A stretch of DNA of 64,000 nucleotides from UBA11400 sp964473555 (GCA_964473555.1 CAYYPL010000001.1:310001-374000), one strand, 5' to 3'. Counted from the first letter of the stretch, positions 26,728-36,857 are shown. Notes: a model not told the origin generated them from the sequence alone. Numbers and translations are program-made.

Positions 26728-28202
26728 GCATATTTATCGGAACTGTCTGCATAATTGTGGACAGTTCTGAGTATATTTGCCTGCGTCATGTTCAGCATGC
26801 TGATAACGCACATTTTACACTCTTGGAATCACTTTTATCTTTTCTTTTAATACAGATTTCGGAATCGTCACAGGCAGCACCGAGCCTTGATTCTCTGGGG
26901 GTCGATTGGGGTGCTGTCAGCATCATGGGTGCAGTTATGATTACCGGACTCCTGTTTTCTGCACTATTTTCAGCCTCTGAGGTCGCCTTTTTTTCACTAA
27001 GCGGAAATTTGTCTCCCGATGACTTTGAACTAGCAAAGTCAGACGCTGTTTTTCGTCGTGTTTTACTGATGCTTGAAAAACCACGACGTCTCCTGTCAAC
27101 CATTTTAATTGGGAACACCGTTGCCAACATCGTTACAGCGGTTATGGCGGCTGTAATCACCGGTGAATTACTGGTCTTGTTCCTGGTTCCAGATTACATC
27201 GTTTACACAGTTGAAGTCTTGCTGATCACAGCGGTTATCGTGATTGTATCTGAGATAACTCCCAAAATCATTGCCATTAAAAGTCCGAAGAATACGGCCA
27301 GGTCTCTAAGCCTATTCTTGTATGTGTTTTACCTATTTTTTGCTCCACTGGCAAAATGGCTTGGATCCACGGCGCTCTCTATTGAGAAACGTCTACCTAA
27401 ACCAACTGAAAAGTTTACATCCGACGATCTGAAAACAATTACAGAGGTTGGAGAAATGCAAGGATCGATCCTCGAGGATGAACGTGAGATTATCGAAAAT
27501 GTAATCGAATTCGGAAACACAACAGTCCGAGAGATCATGACTTCCAGGGTAGATATTATTGCTGTTTCAACAGAGGACACACTTCAAGAGGTGATGGCTC
27601 TGATACGGGATAAAAGTGTCTCCCGAATGCCACTTTACGAAGATGACCTGGATCATATCCTTGGAATCATTCATACCAAAGATTTAATTCCTTATATCAA
27701 CAAATCTGTCAAAACAGACAGTATCCACTGGAAACAGATTGCACGTAAAGCCATTTTTATTCCACCCTCAAAGAAATTGGATGATCTGTTGCGCGATTTT
27801 CAGCGTGAAAAGACCCATGTTGCCATAGTGGTTGATGAGTATGGGGGAACCGAAGGTATCGTATCGATGGATGACGTTCTGGAGGAGATCATAGGAGAAA
27901 TGCACGATGAATTTAGTGGCCAGGAAACCTTGTTTACTCGGCGTAAAAACGGAGACTACATCTTTGATGCCAAAATCGACCTCGATGACCTCGGAGATAT
28001 CATTGGTGCTGACATCGCCTCGGATGAAGATGAATATGAAACACTCGGCGGACTCATTTATCACGTGCTGGAACGTATCCCAGAACCAGGAGAAAAGATT
28101 ACCTATAAACAGCTCCAATTCACCGTACACAAAATTGAAAATAACAGGGTAACCAAGGTTGTGGTTAGTCCACCCGGATCCATTGTACCCAAAGAATCTT
28201 AA
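26724..28202 (+). CDS. GldE/CorC-like membrane protein with CBS domains
   Basis: The product (up to 492 residues) has a CNNM/DUF21 membrane domain (about residues 70-240, with SALFSASEVAFFSLSG), a CBS pair (about 260-390, EIMTSRVDIIAVS and VAIVVDEYGGTEGIVSMDDVLEEIIGEMHDEF), and a CorC_HlyC domain at the C-terminus. Such proteins are linked to divalent-cation efflux. In gliding Bacteroidota the copy next to ssb is called GldE, and this location supports that homology, although gliding cannot be inferred. The true start is uncertain: the frame opens with TTG at 26724 overlapping ssb, and no in-frame ATG occurs before the first membrane helix. Confidence 0.85.
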   Translation: MSIFIGTVCIIVDSSEYICLRHVQHADNAHFTLLESLLSFLLIQISESSQAAPSLDSLGVDWGAVSIMGAVMITGLLFSALFSASEVAFFSLSGNLSPDDFELAKSDAVFRRVLLMLEKPRRLLSTILIGNTVANIVTAVMAAVITGELLVLFLVPDYIVYTVEVLLITAVIVIVSEITPKIIAIKSPKNTARSLSLFLYVFYLFFAPLAKWLGSTALSIEKRLPKPTEKFTSDDLKTITEVGEMQGSILEDEREIIENVIEFGNTTVREIMTSRVDIIAVSTEDTLQEVMALIRDKSVSRMPLYEDDLDHILGIIHTKDLIPYINKSVKTDSIHWKQIARKAIFIPPSKKLDDLLRDFQREKTHVAIVVDEYGGTEGIVSMDDVLEEIIGEMHDEFSGQETLFTRRKNGDYIFDAKIDLDDLGDIIGADIASDEDEYETLGGLIYHVLERIPEPGEKITYKQLQFTVHKIENNRVTKVVVSPPGSIVPKES

Positions 28203-28208
28203 TTTCTC

Positions 28209-29507
28209 ATGATCGACAGATATTCGCGTAAAGAAATGTCAGAAATATGGACTGAACAAAATCAGTTTCAGTCCTGGCTAGATGTTGAATTGGCCGTTTG
28301 CAAAGCCTGGAGTGAAATAGGTCATATCCCATTAGAGGATGTAGATGTGCTCTACAGTAAAGCGAGCTTTGACATCAACCGAATTAAAGAAATAGAGGAA
28401 ACTACCCGACATGATGTCGTTGCGTTTACTCGTGCTGTTTCTGAAACGCTTGGCCCCGAGAAGAAATGGATCCATTACGGCTTGACCTCTACAGATGTGG
28501 TCGACACAGCTACCGGACTTCGTATCAAGCAGGCTAATCGGATTTTGCGTCAAGGCATAGACCGGATGATCGATGTTCTGGGAAAAAAAGCCAGAGATCA
28601 TAAACATACCCTGATGATGGGACGTACTCATGGGATTCACGCAGAACCTACCACCTTCGGATTGAAATGCGCTTTGTGGTATGCAGAAATGATGCGAAAT
28701 AAAGAACGCTTTGAACAGGCAGCTGATCAAATTGAGTACGGGAAAATTTCAGGAGCAGTAGGAACCTTTGCGAATATTCCCCCTCAAATTGAGCAGTTGG
28801 TATGCCAGTATCTGGGACTTAAACCTGCACCGATCTCAACTCAAACCCTTCAACGTGACAGACATGCCCACTATATGTCTACTCTGGCGTTAATTGGTTC
28901 ATCTCTTGAAAAAATGGCTGTCGAGATACGACACCTGCAAAAGAGTGAAACCCGTGAGGTTGAAGAACGGTTTATGGCGGGTCAGAAGGGGTCATCTGCA
29001 ATGCCACACAAAAGGAATCCTATCGGTTCCGAAAATATTTCCGGATGCGCCAGGGTTTTGCGTGGTTACATGGTCACTGCTTTTGAAAATATCCCACTGT
29101 GGCACGAGAGAGATATTTCCCATTCTGCTGCAGAGCGAATTATCATTCCCGATGCAACCATCCTGTTAGATTACATGCTCGATAGATTTGCCAAAATTGT
29201 CGAAAATCTTGTGGTTTTTGCCGATAACATGCTTGAGAACATAAACAAAACCCATGGTTTGGTTTTTTCTCAGCGTCTTATGCTCAAACTGATCAACAAG
29301 TCTGTTTCCAGAGAAGACAGTTATGATATGGTTCAACCATTAGCCATGAAGGCCTGGGAGACAGGCTCACCACTGATGGATCTTGCTCTCAAAAGTAAAG
29401 AAATCAGTGCTTATTTAAGTGCTGAAGAGATTAAAGAAGCCTTCGATTTAAAGCATCATACCTCTCAGGTTGATGTACTTTTCAAAAGAGTTGGACTTAC
29501 AGATTAG
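28209..29507 (+). CDS. purB: Adenylosuccinate lyase
   Basis: The 432-residue fumarase-superfamily enzyme has the signature SSAMPHKRNPIGSEN at about residues 262-276 and the substrate segments HYGLTSTDVVDTA and GRTHGIHAEPTTFG. It cleaves SAICAR and adenylosuccinate in purine synthesis, releasing fumarate. It starts 6 bases after the CBS protein gene. Its stop overlaps by four bases the stop of the convergent menE gene, so no room for a terminator exists between them. Confidence 0.96.
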   Translation: MIDRYSRKEMSEIWTEQNQFQSWLDVELAVCKAWSEIGHIPLEDVDVLYSKASFDINRIKEIEETTRHDVVAFTRAVSETLGPEKKWIHYGLTSTDVVDTATGLRIKQANRILRQGIDRMIDVLGKKARDHKHTLMMGRTHGIHAEPTTFGLKCALWYAEMMRNKERFEQAADQIEYGKISGAVGTFANIPPQIEQLVCQYLGLKPAPISTQTLQRDRHAHYMSTLALIGSSLEKMAVEIRHLQKSETREVEERFMAGQKGSSAMPHKRNPIGSENISGCARVLRGYMVTAFENIPLWHERDISHSAAERIIIPDATILLDYMLDRFAKIVENLVVFADNMLENINKTHGLVFSQRLMLKLINKSVSREDSYDMVQPLAMKAWETGSPLMDLALKSKEISAYLSAEEIKEAFDLKHHTSQVDVLFKRVGLTD

Positions 29508-30928
29508 ACATCGTTCATTTTCACTAACTCAGATCGGATTAATTTACCGGAAGCAGTCCTTGGTAATCGGTCCACGATGAAGAGTTTTTTAGGTATCATA
29601 AATCCAGGGACCAGCGCTTTTAAAAAGGTTTTTAGATCGTCCAGGGTAAAGTTCAGATTGGTGTCTTTTAAAACGATAGCAGCTCCCACTATCTGACCCC
29701 ACTCTTCGTGGTGAATCCCGAATATTCCAGCTTCTGCTATGTTATCGTTGGTTTCAAGAATTTCCTCAACGAAAACTGGATTCACGTTTTCTCCTCCTGA
29801 AACAATGCGGTCTGATCTTCGCATCTCTATGAATATGTATCCTTTTTCATCTATACGGGCATAATCACCCGTGTTGAACCAGCCTTCGGTATCGAAGGCA
29901 GTTGCATTCAAGCTTTCATCCAGATAACCGTCAAAAACCTGTAACCCTTTTATCCACAGCAACGTTGAGCGTGCTGAAGTATCGTCCCATCTGAGATCGA
30001 TGTCTATACCGTCCAAGGGAATACCAGATGTTCCTTCCGGTGCATGCTGCCAGGATTTAAAGGGCACAGCAATGCACTGTGCCACTGTTTCCGTCATCCC
30101 AAAACTTGGGATGACGGGTATGTTTCTGCTAATAGCGTTACGGTGTATTGCCATTGAAATGGGGCCGCCTCCTAATAACAGGGCTTTGAAATTAGGCCCC
30201 ACGCTAAAATCAGGGTCTTCCATCAATCGTTTTAATTGTGTGGGGACAAGCGACGCATGTGTGATCGACCTCCGTGTCAGAAACAAATATCTGAGTTCTT
30301 CTGTTTTGTTGACTGTACTCAAAAAAACCTGAGATCCCGCAAGTAAACTTCTGATCAGAATACTGATACCCCCAATATGATGCAGTGGTAACGTAAGTAA
30401 CCACTCATCATTGCTGTTCAATGGCAAATTAAGGGTACTTGTCCTTACAGCATGAAGGATGTGCTTGAATTTCAGTGGGACAGCTTTGGCTTCGGAAGTA
30501 GTACCTGAAGTAAACAATATGGCGAAAAGAGCCTCTGGATTAAAATCAGGAATTTCAAAAGTTGCCTGGTCTTCAGAAACTGATTTTAAATCGGGAAGGT
30601 CAATCTTCCCGAGGTTTTCCAAAATATCGAGATGGCTCTGAGGTTGAATACATACTGAAACCCCAGTTGCTTTTATGGTTTCAACGATTCTGGATCTGGT
30701 TGCATCCATTGGAAGGATAACCATCGGAATCTGTCGGATGAAACAGGCTGCGATCAAGAAAGCAGTCTGGATATTTTTCTCTGCAAAAATAAGGACCTTT
30801 ATCGAGCTGTTGCTGTCGACCAATTTCCGATAACTATCTTCCAACCTTGTAGCGAATCCCGTTAAATCGCGATAGGTGAACGTTGAGTTCGATGTTGAAA
30901 TATAAACAGGGGAAGGGTCAGTGATCAC
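29504..30928 (-). CDS. menE: o-Succinylbenzoate-CoA ligase MenE
   Basis: The 474-residue adenylate-forming enzyme has the phosphate loop FTSGTTSEAKAVP (residues 139-151), the motif FNTGDYARIDEKGYIFI followed by RSDRIVSGGENV, and the C-terminal lysine in PRTASGKLIRSEL. It activates o-succinylbenzoate with ATP and CoA in menaquinone synthesis. The assignment as MenE rather than another acyl-CoA ligase rests on direct coupling to menC (4-base ATGA overlap) and menA. Confidence 0.92.
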   Translation of the reverse strand: MITDPSPVYISTSNSTFTYRDLTGFATRLEDSYRKLVDSNSSIKVLIFAEKNIQTAFLIAACFIRQIPMVILPMDATRSRIVETIKATGVSVCIQPQSHLDILENLGKIDLPDLKSVSEDQATFEIPDFNPEALFAILFTSGTTSEAKAVPLKFKHILHAVRTSTLNLPLNSNDEWLLTLPLHHIGGISILIRSLLAGSQVFLSTVNKTEELRYLFLTRRSITHASLVPTQLKRLMEDPDFSVGPNFKALLLGGGPISMAIHRNAISRNIPVIPSFGMTETVAQCIAVPFKSWQHAPEGTSGIPLDGIDIDLRWDDTSARSTLLWIKGLQVFDGYLDESLNATAFDTEGWFNTGDYARIDEKGYIFIEMRRSDRIVSGGENVNPVFVEEILETNDNIAEAGIFGIHHEEWGQIVGAAIVLKDTNLNFTLDDLKTFLKALVPGFMIPKKLFIVDRLPRTASGKLIRSELVKMNDV

Positions 30929-32016
30929 TTTAATGGGAGTAGAAGTGATTGGTTAATTGCATTACCAGGATGTATGATCCACTTGTAATCTAGGTTAAGC
31001 ATTGAATTTGAGATGGATGCCGGAGCAGGATTTAAGTCATCAACAAACAGATTTCCTGTCGAGAATCCATGGATCTCACCGTGTGGTGTCCATAGTTTCG
31101 CAAGGAGCGCAGCCATAGATAGATTCAGACTCGAATCCAGCGTTGACGTGTAGATAAGCCGCCCTCCATTCGCCTTGATTTCATTACTGGCTTCCAGAGT
31201 ACTTCTGAAACTGCCGAGCATTGGTGGTTTAATTACAAACACATCTACGGCACGAGCTTTTATCAGCTCCTGAATCGAACTTATAGACCTGGCTGATTCG
31301 TCTGCAGCTATAGGTGTCCCTAGAAGACGTAATTCACTACCGATATGCAATAGATCAGAATGATTAATCGGTTGTTCGAGGTAATCTATGTGTAAATCAT
31401 GTAGGTCGTGGAGATGAGAAATAGTCTCTTCGACCGACCAGGATTCATTCGCATCGAGTCGAATTCGAAGCTTCGGGTACATGCTACGAAGTCTGCGAAC
31501 CAGGTCTATTTCTTTGTGCCAGTCCACACCCACCTTGAGTTTAATGGTGTTGAATCCACCCTCTATGTGCATCAGGGCACGATTCAAATCACTGGCTGTA
31601 GCATTGACTTCCAGTGTATTGTGCATAGGAAAAGTAAGCGTAGATTGTTGTGAAATTGCCTGAAATAAGAGCGTATCAAAGGCGAAATAAATTTCTGAAG
31701 GAGTATCTGGAGGTAACCTGGCCACCATCTCCGATGCGATAGCATCAATCACTTCTTCGATGGATCCTGGTGAAGTTAGCGTTTTACATCTATGGATCAA
31801 CAATGAAAAAAAGCTTGATGTATGTTCTTCGAACCAGCTTTGGCATTCTTCCAGTGTGGTTTGAGAGAAACCTGGTAAAGGCGAAACTTCACTGTAGAAA
31901 GACTTGCTTCCCATAACAACCTCAACGAGTAGCCCGCTTCTATGGTTAAAAATACCTTTTGCAGTGACCAATGGTCGAATAAAGGGAAGGTTAAACGTAT
32001 AGAAATTGATGGGCAT
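30925..32016 (-). CDS. menC: o-Succinylbenzoate synthase MenC
   Basis: The 363-residue enolase-superfamily enzyme shows the catalytic KxK in TIKLKVGVDW and the metal ligands in RLDANESW, YLEQPI and ADESAR. The second catalytic lysine is in DVFVIKPPMLG. It dehydrates SHCHC to o-succinylbenzoate. I start at ATG 32016, four bases after the menA stop, because the extra eight codons of the longer frame lie within menA and have no family match. It overlaps menE by four bases. Confidence 0.93.
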   Translation of the reverse strand: MPINFYTFNLPFIRPLVTAKGIFNHRSGLLVEVVMGSKSFYSEVSPLPGFSQTTLEECQSWFEEHTSSFFSLLIHRCKTLTSPGSIEEVIDAIASEMVARLPPDTPSEIYFAFDTLLFQAISQQSTLTFPMHNTLEVNATASDLNRALMHIEGGFNTIKLKVGVDWHKEIDLVRRLRSMYPKLRIRLDANESWSVEETISHLHDLHDLHIDYLEQPINHSDLLHIGSELRLLGTPIAADESARSISSIQELIKARAVDVFVIKPPMLGSFRSTLEASNEIKANGGRLIYTSTLDSSLNLSMAALLAKLWTPHGEIHGFSTGNLFVDDLNPAPASISNSMLNLDYKWIIHPGNAINQSLLLPLK

Positions 32017-32020
32017 AATT

Positions 32021-32896
32021 TTACAGAAGGATTCCCACACAGAACAAAATTCCGTATACGGTCATTCCTAAAGCTGTCTTAATGAGTGTCTGGTTTAGAT
32101 TTATCCTATCTGAATAAAAGAAGGTTTCTTTTATTAGCACTACAAACAATGGAAGACTCAAAAACGGAAGGAGAATATATATTGAAAAGCCAGCACTTAT
32201 ATATAGTTGAACAGGTACAGCAAAAGCTAGAATAACCATCAACAGATACTCATATTTAAGTACATTTTCACCAAAAATAACACCTAAAGTTCTTTTTCCT
32301 GTCAAAATATCGGTCTCAACATCGCGTAAGTTATTGATGACCAATATATTCGTTGCAAGAGCACCAACACCTAGCGAGGCCCATATTGAAATTTCAGACC
32401 ATTCCAAAGCTTGTACATAGTAGGTCGTTGATACAGCAACAACCCCAAAGAACACGAAAACGAAAACATCTCCCAATCCATTATATCCCAACGGATAAGG
32501 ACCTCCTGTGTAAAGTATTCCGAATAACAGGGATACGACTCCGATCACAAGCACAATCCATCCGGCATGCCAAACGAGAAAAAGTCCGCATAAGAAGGCG
32601 ATACCCATGGTAAAGTAGGTTGCTTTGAACATCGCCTGTTCTGAAATCAAGCCGGATGAGGTAGCTCGTTGAAATCCAATGCGATGCTCTGCGTCTGTTC
32701 CTTTTTTGTAATCATAGTAGTCGTTTGCAAAGTTCGTTCCAATTTGGATGAGAAGTGCGCAAAACAGAGCAACAAAGGCAGGTATAAAGTCAAAGTATCC
32801 GTCATAGTAAGCCAGAGAGGACCCGACAAATACAGGGATTACTGCTGCAGGGAAAGTTTTTGGTCGGGCTGCCAGTATCCAGTTTGACACATTCAT
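32021..32896 (-). CDS. menA: 1,4-dihydroxy-2-naphthoate polyprenyltransferase MenA
   Basis: The 291-residue integral membrane prenyltransferase has the first aspartate-rich motif NFANDYYDYKKGTD at about residues 55-68, the second region NNLRDVETDILTGKRTLGV, and eight or nine hydrophobic helices. The opening WILAARPKTFPAAVIPV is typical. It attaches the polyprenyl chain to DHNA in the cytoplasmic membrane. I use ATG 32896, preceded by GAGGA, rather than the TTG four codons upstream. It is first in the menA-menC-menE operon. Confidence 0.94.
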   Translation of the reverse strand: MNVSNWILAARPKTFPAAVIPVFVGSSLAYYDGYFDFIPAFVALFCALLIQIGTNFANDYYDYKKGTDAEHRIGFQRATSSGLISEQAMFKATYFTMGIAFLCGLFLVWHAGWIVLVIGVVSLLFGILYTGGPYPLGYNGLGDVFVFVFFGVVAVSTTYYVQALEWSEISIWASLGVGALATNILVINNLRDVETDILTGKRTLGVIFGENVLKYEYLLMVILAFAVPVQLYISAGFSIYILLPFLSLPLFVVLIKETFFYSDRINLNQTLIKTALGMTVYGILFCVGILL

Positions 32897-33196
32897 TCGA
32901 TTCCTCAAAGATTCGCTTTTGTTGTTTGCATGTTTACTTAAAAAAATAAGGCTTTTAGTCTGAAGAAAGACGATTTTTCGATAAATATTCGCAAATTAAT
33001 GCTCAATACATCGAAGAACTTCTTGTCACATCCGACTCTATAACTGAGAAAAGCGGTTCCAGTATCCTAACCGTTCGTAAACGGTAGTAGGTTAATAAAA
33101 TAAGGCAAAAATTGAAGTTGAAATTAAAATAATATGACACTATTTTAATGTTGCTTTAAACAAAGTTGTCGTATTAACTAAAACCTATTAAAAGCC
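32897..33196. promoter_or_regulatory. Divergent menA-glnN intergenic region with palindromes
   Basis: These 300 bases are strongly AT-rich and without a gene. They contain the inverted repeat ACCGTT/AACGGT with a 4-base loop (33070-33085) and a longer AT-rich palindrome (33123-33149) ending 47 bases before the glnN ATG. Both menA and glnN must be transcribed from here. No clear TAnnTTTG box was found. Confidence 0.5.
33123..33149. promoter_or_regulatory. AT-rich palindrome upstream of glnN (candidate operator)
   Basis: ATTAAAATA (33123-33131) is repeated in perfect inverse as TATTTTAAT (33141-33149) with a 9-base spacer. The centre is about 60 bases before the glnN start, near where an activator or repressor dimer would sit. 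The geometry fits a dimeric regulator site; which protein binds is unknown. Confidence 0.45.
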
Positions 33197-35374
33197 ATGA
33201 GTAAACACTATCGACGGTTCAATCCGATTCAGGCTGTTCGACAAGTCGAAACCAGTTTCAACATCAAGAATTTCAACATTCCAAAGATTTTTGGAGAGAA
33301 TACCCTCCAATTAGATATACTCAAAGAACGACTTCCCAAGGTTATCTGGAAAGAACTGAAAAAGACGATCACAGATAATGAACCGTTGAATCCTACTGTG
33401 GCTGATTCGGTGGCTGTAGTCATGAAGGATTGGGCGATGGAGCATGGTGCAACTCACTATACCCACTGGTTCCAGCCATTGACCGGATTCACTGCTGAAA
33501 AACATGACAGCTTCATTACTCCGAATAAAGGTGGTGGTGCAATTGCTGAGTTTTCAGGTAAAGAACTGATTCAAGGAGAACCAGATGCATCAAGTTTTCC
33601 TTCAGGTGGACTTCGTCCTACCTTTGAAGCCCGTGGGTACACCGTTTGGGACCCCACGTCACCCGCATTCATTGTGGAAAGTGAAAATGGTACTGTCTTG
33701 TGTATCCCTACAGCATTTGCATCCTGGACGGGCGAAGCATTGGATCATAAAACTCCGTTACTGCGCTCATCAGATGCATTAAGTCATTCTGTGATGAAAG
33801 CCTTAAAACTTTTTGGTGAAGACACAGCTAAACGAGTGTACTCAACGGCTGGTTGTGAGCAGGAATATTTCCTGATTGATCAGGAGTTTTATTACAGCCG
33901 ACCAGATCTCGTTCAGTCCAACAGAACCCTCATTGGTGCAAAACCTCCAAAAGGCCAGGAGATGGAAGACCACTATTTCGGATCTATCCCAGATCGGGTG
34001 CTTTCTTTTATGATGGAGGCCGAGTATGAGTTGTATCGTCTGGGTGTTCCTGTAAAAACACGTCACAATGAGGTAGCTCCAGGGCAATTTGAAATTGCAC
34101 CGATATTTGAAAGTGCCAATGTGGCAGCTGATCACCAGCAATTGACGATGATCACTCTAAAACGTATCGCAAGAAAGTACGGTTTGGTTTGTATCCTTCA
34201 CGAGAAGCCATTTGCGGGTGTTAATGGAAGTGGAAAACACCTGAATTGGTCTCTATCCACCGATACCGGACTCAATTTGCTTGATCCCGGAGAGGATCCA
34301 CATTCAAACATGTCATTTCTGTTCTTTAGTACAGCGGTGGTCAAGGCTGTCCATGACTACCAGGATCTACTACGGGTCAGTGTTGCATCAGCTGGAAACG
34401 ATCACAGATTAGGTGCAAATGAAGCTCCACCAGCAATCATTTCAATTTTTACTGGGGAACAATTGGGGGATGTCTACACTCAATTACAGAACGGTGGTGC
34501 CAAGTCTTCAAAAAAAGGGGGGTTACTTGGTCTGGGAGTTAACGTGCTACCGCATTTCCCTAAAGATGCCGGAGACAGAAACAGAACATCTCCATTTGCA
34601 TTTACCGGCAATAAATTTGAATTCCGTGCAGTAGGATCATCTCAATCTGTATCCTTTCCGATTGTTGTGCTCAATACGATCGTGGCCAGTGCGGTTGAAG
34701 AAATGACAAGCGCTTTGGAATCTGAAGTATCCAATGGATCCGACTTTGAGACAGCACTTAGTAAAGTGTTGCACAGTACGCTTAAACACACAGGCAAAGT
34801 TATTTTCAACGGAGACGGATATTCAGATGACTGGCAAAAAGAGGCCAAGAAACGAGGCTTGTTGAATCTAAAAACAACAATGGATGCCATTGACCATCTG
34901 AATGCCAAGAAAAATGTCGAGCTTTTTGAAAAATACAATGTACTTTCAGAACGCGAGCTCGAATCCAGAAAAGAAATCCTGATTGAGCAGTATTTCAAGA
35001 CCATCAATATAGAAGCTGAAACCACTGAAATGATGATCAGAACGATGGTCATTCCTGGTGCTGTCCGTTATCTCAATGAGTTAGTTGCTTTGGCAGATAG
35101 AGGACAAGGACTTGGATTGAATGTGGCCGGAAGCACTACAACGTTGAACGAGGTTAATAATATGCTCAACGATCTAGTTGCTTCCCTTGCTGAGCTCAGT
35201 AAACAAAATGCAGAGCTTGGCGGAGATGAAGTTCATAGCAAAGCCAATCATATGTACAAAAATGTGATACCAGCTATGAACAAGGTGCGTACGGTTGCAG
35301 ACAAGCTAGAGAAGTTGGTAGCCGACGATTACTGGCCACTACCAACCTATCGTGAGATGCTCTTCGTCAGATAA
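33197..35374 (+). CDS. glnN: Glutamine synthetase type III
   Basis: The 725-residue product has the length of GSIII, not the roughly 450-470 of GSI. Its N-terminal region includes FGENTLQLDILKERLPK, and the catalytic blocks include EQEYFLIDQEFYY, TRHNEVAPGQFEIAPIFE and NGSGKHLNWSLST. It condenses ammonia and glutamate using ATP. GSIII is characteristic of Bacteroidota and cyanobacteria. The gene stands alone, with an AT-rich palindrome upstream and a strong bidirectional terminator downstream. Confidence 0.95.
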   Translation: MSKHYRRFNPIQAVRQVETSFNIKNFNIPKIFGENTLQLDILKERLPKVIWKELKKTITDNEPLNPTVADSVAVVMKDWAMEHGATHYTHWFQPLTGFTAEKHDSFITPNKGGGAIAEFSGKELIQGEPDASSFPSGGLRPTFEARGYTVWDPTSPAFIVESENGTVLCIPTAFASWTGEALDHKTPLLRSSDALSHSVMKALKLFGEDTAKRVYSTAGCEQEYFLIDQEFYYSRPDLVQSNRTLIGAKPPKGQEMEDHYFGSIPDRVLSFMMEAEYELYRLGVPVKTRHNEVAPGQFEIAPIFESANVAADHQQLTMITLKRIARKYGLVCILHEKPFAGVNGSGKHLNWSLSTDTGLNLLDPGEDPHSNMSFLFFSTAVVKAVHDYQDLLRVSVASAGNDHRLGANEAPPAIISIFTGEQLGDVYTQLQNGGAKSSKKGGLLGLGVNVLPHFPKDAGDRNRTSPFAFTGNKFEFRAVGSSQSVSFPIVVLNTIVASAVEEMTSALESEVSNGSDFETALSKVLHSTLKHTGKVIFNGDGYSDDWQKEAKKRGLLNLKTTMDAIDHLNAKKNVELFEKYNVLSERELESRKEILIEQYFKTINIEAETTEMMIRTMVIPGAVRYLNELVALADRGQGLGLNVAGSTTTLNEVNNMLNDLVASLAELSKQNAELGGDEVHSKANHMYKNVIPAMNKVRTVADKLEKLVADDYWPLPTYREMLFVR

Positions 35375-35402
35375 TATCTACATGCACCATGACTCATAAA
35401 AA

Positions 35403-35441
35403 AAAGAGCCCGGCGGAGTATTCCGACCGGGCTCTTTTTTT
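35403..35441 (+). terminator. Bidirectional rho-independent terminator after glnN
   Basis: An 11-base stem (35403-35413 with 35427-35437, AAAGAGCCCGG/CCGGGCTCTTT) has a 13-base loop. It is preceded by an A-run and followed by T-run, so it can end both glnN and the convergent gene that stops at 35459. Confidence 0.92.
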
Positions 35442-35458
35442 ATAAAGACATGCCAGTT

Positions 35459-36661
35459 TTAGTTTCTGAAGTCCTCAACGTAGGAGTCATCAAAAAGCGT
35501 TTTGGCTGTATTCAGAATATCTGTAGTGAGCGAGTATCCGGTATAAGGACCAATTAAAACGATGTGCCACGTCCCGGTTGGTGTTTTTGTGATCACATAA
35601 TTATGATTACCGGGATTATTCCGCTCAAAGTGTCTTTTTGTAAGCTCAAGAGCATACTGGGATTTTTCAAGTGTATAATCCGCAAAAACCTGTACGTAAT
35701 AACCTGATGGTACTTGCTCCATAAAATATCCGCTTCGAGTGGTTCCTGACTGGCCGGTTGAAACTCTGTTTTTCAGCGAATCTATTTCATTACTGAGGAC
35801 CCGGACTTGATTTTGCAGTGCTTCAACCTGACCACAACAATTGTTGCCTTTGACCTCATTTAACTCAGATTCGAGATCATTGATCCGGTTTCCTTGTTCA
35901 CTCATTTTCCGTTCGTATTCAAGTAACATGGAATTCGTTCTCTCCAGGCTTTCTTTGGTTGCGTAAATATCCACGTTACTCGGATACCATTCTGCATGGG
36001 GTTTTGAACTGCTTCCCAGTTTGAAGCTCAATCCAAATGTGAGTCGACCTAATCGGTCTGAATCGAATTCAAATCCATCCATTACAGATTTTGTGAATAC
36101 ATGGTAACTGTACTCGCCATAGATGTCTATACGTTCTGAGATTTTACGCCTCAAACCATATCCGAGGTAATAATTCCCCGCATCGACATCCATGTCTTGC
36201 TTACCGGTTACCTCACTCAGCGATCCGTATGCCCGGCCAAACCCAAAATGGAAGTTCGGAGACCATTTCAGATTCCCGAACTCAAAGAGTCTCCCAAGAT
36301 ACACATTGGCACGAGCTGTAATGTTAAGCAGATCGTTCGAGAATGTGCGACTTGATTCACCGTCAGCCGTTAATTTAGTGTAGTCGATGCCTCCTTGAAC
36401 AGAGAAGGCGGGCGAAAGATAATATCTGACATTTGCCTGAAATCCTGGTGTGAAATAACCGGATTCAACATCCAGTTGACCAGTAAATGGCGACCAGGAG
36501 TCTGACTTCTTGCCCATAAACGAGCTTAAGCCTAAATCGATGCCCCATTTATTATACTCAGGGACATCCTGCGCAGTAGATGGTGTCGGTAACAGCAGGA
36601 AAGAAAGGATAAACATTCCTGAAATACTGATGTAGAGACTGTTTCTGAAGTGATTTTTCAT
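35459..36661 (-). CDS. Outer-membrane beta-barrel protein with coiled coil and SPOR domain
   Basis: The 400-residue product has a signal peptide ending near PSTAQ. An eight-strand-type barrel region (about residues 25-225) has YY/F-rich strands such as GFQANVRYYLSP. A coiled coil covers about 235-300 (RINDLESELNEVK), and a C-terminal SPOR domain lies at about 320-400 (GYYVQVFADYTLEKSQYA and TGTWHIVLIGPYTG). SPOR domains bind denuded peptidoglycan, so the protein may tie outer membrane to cell wall. I start at ATG 36661 so that the signal peptide comes first. Confidence 0.83.
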   Translation of the reverse strand: MKNHFRNSLYISISGMFILSFLLLPTPSTAQDVPEYNKWGIDLGLSSFMGKKSDSWSPFTGQLDVESGYFTPGFQANVRYYLSPAFSVQGGIDYTKLTADGESSRTFSNDLLNITARANVYLGRLFEFGNLKWSPNFHFGFGRAYGSLSEVTGKQDMDVDAGNYYLGYGLRRKISERIDIYGEYSYHVFTKSVMDGFEFDSDRLGRLTFGLSFKLGSSSKPHAEWYPSNVDIYATKESLERTNSMLLEYERKMSEQGNRINDLESELNEVKGNNCCGQVEALQNQVRVLSNEIDSLKNRVSTGQSGTTRSGYFMEQVPSGYYVQVFADYTLEKSQYALELTKRHFERNNPGNHNYVITKTPTGTWHIVLIGPYTGYSLTTDILNTAKTLFDDSYVEDFRN

Positions 36662-36857
36662 ATCATTACCCAAATCTTGGTTAATATTTCCGTAATTCAA
36701 CCTGATAAAGACAGGTTTTAGAGAGTTTGTATGTGAATAAACTTGATAGTGAACTCAATTGAATACGAAATAATATACCAATTTTGAAGGGATATATTAA
36801 GTTCTTAAAACCAGTAGATAATGTGAGGTGTAAATCAACGTTCTATAGACTATAACA

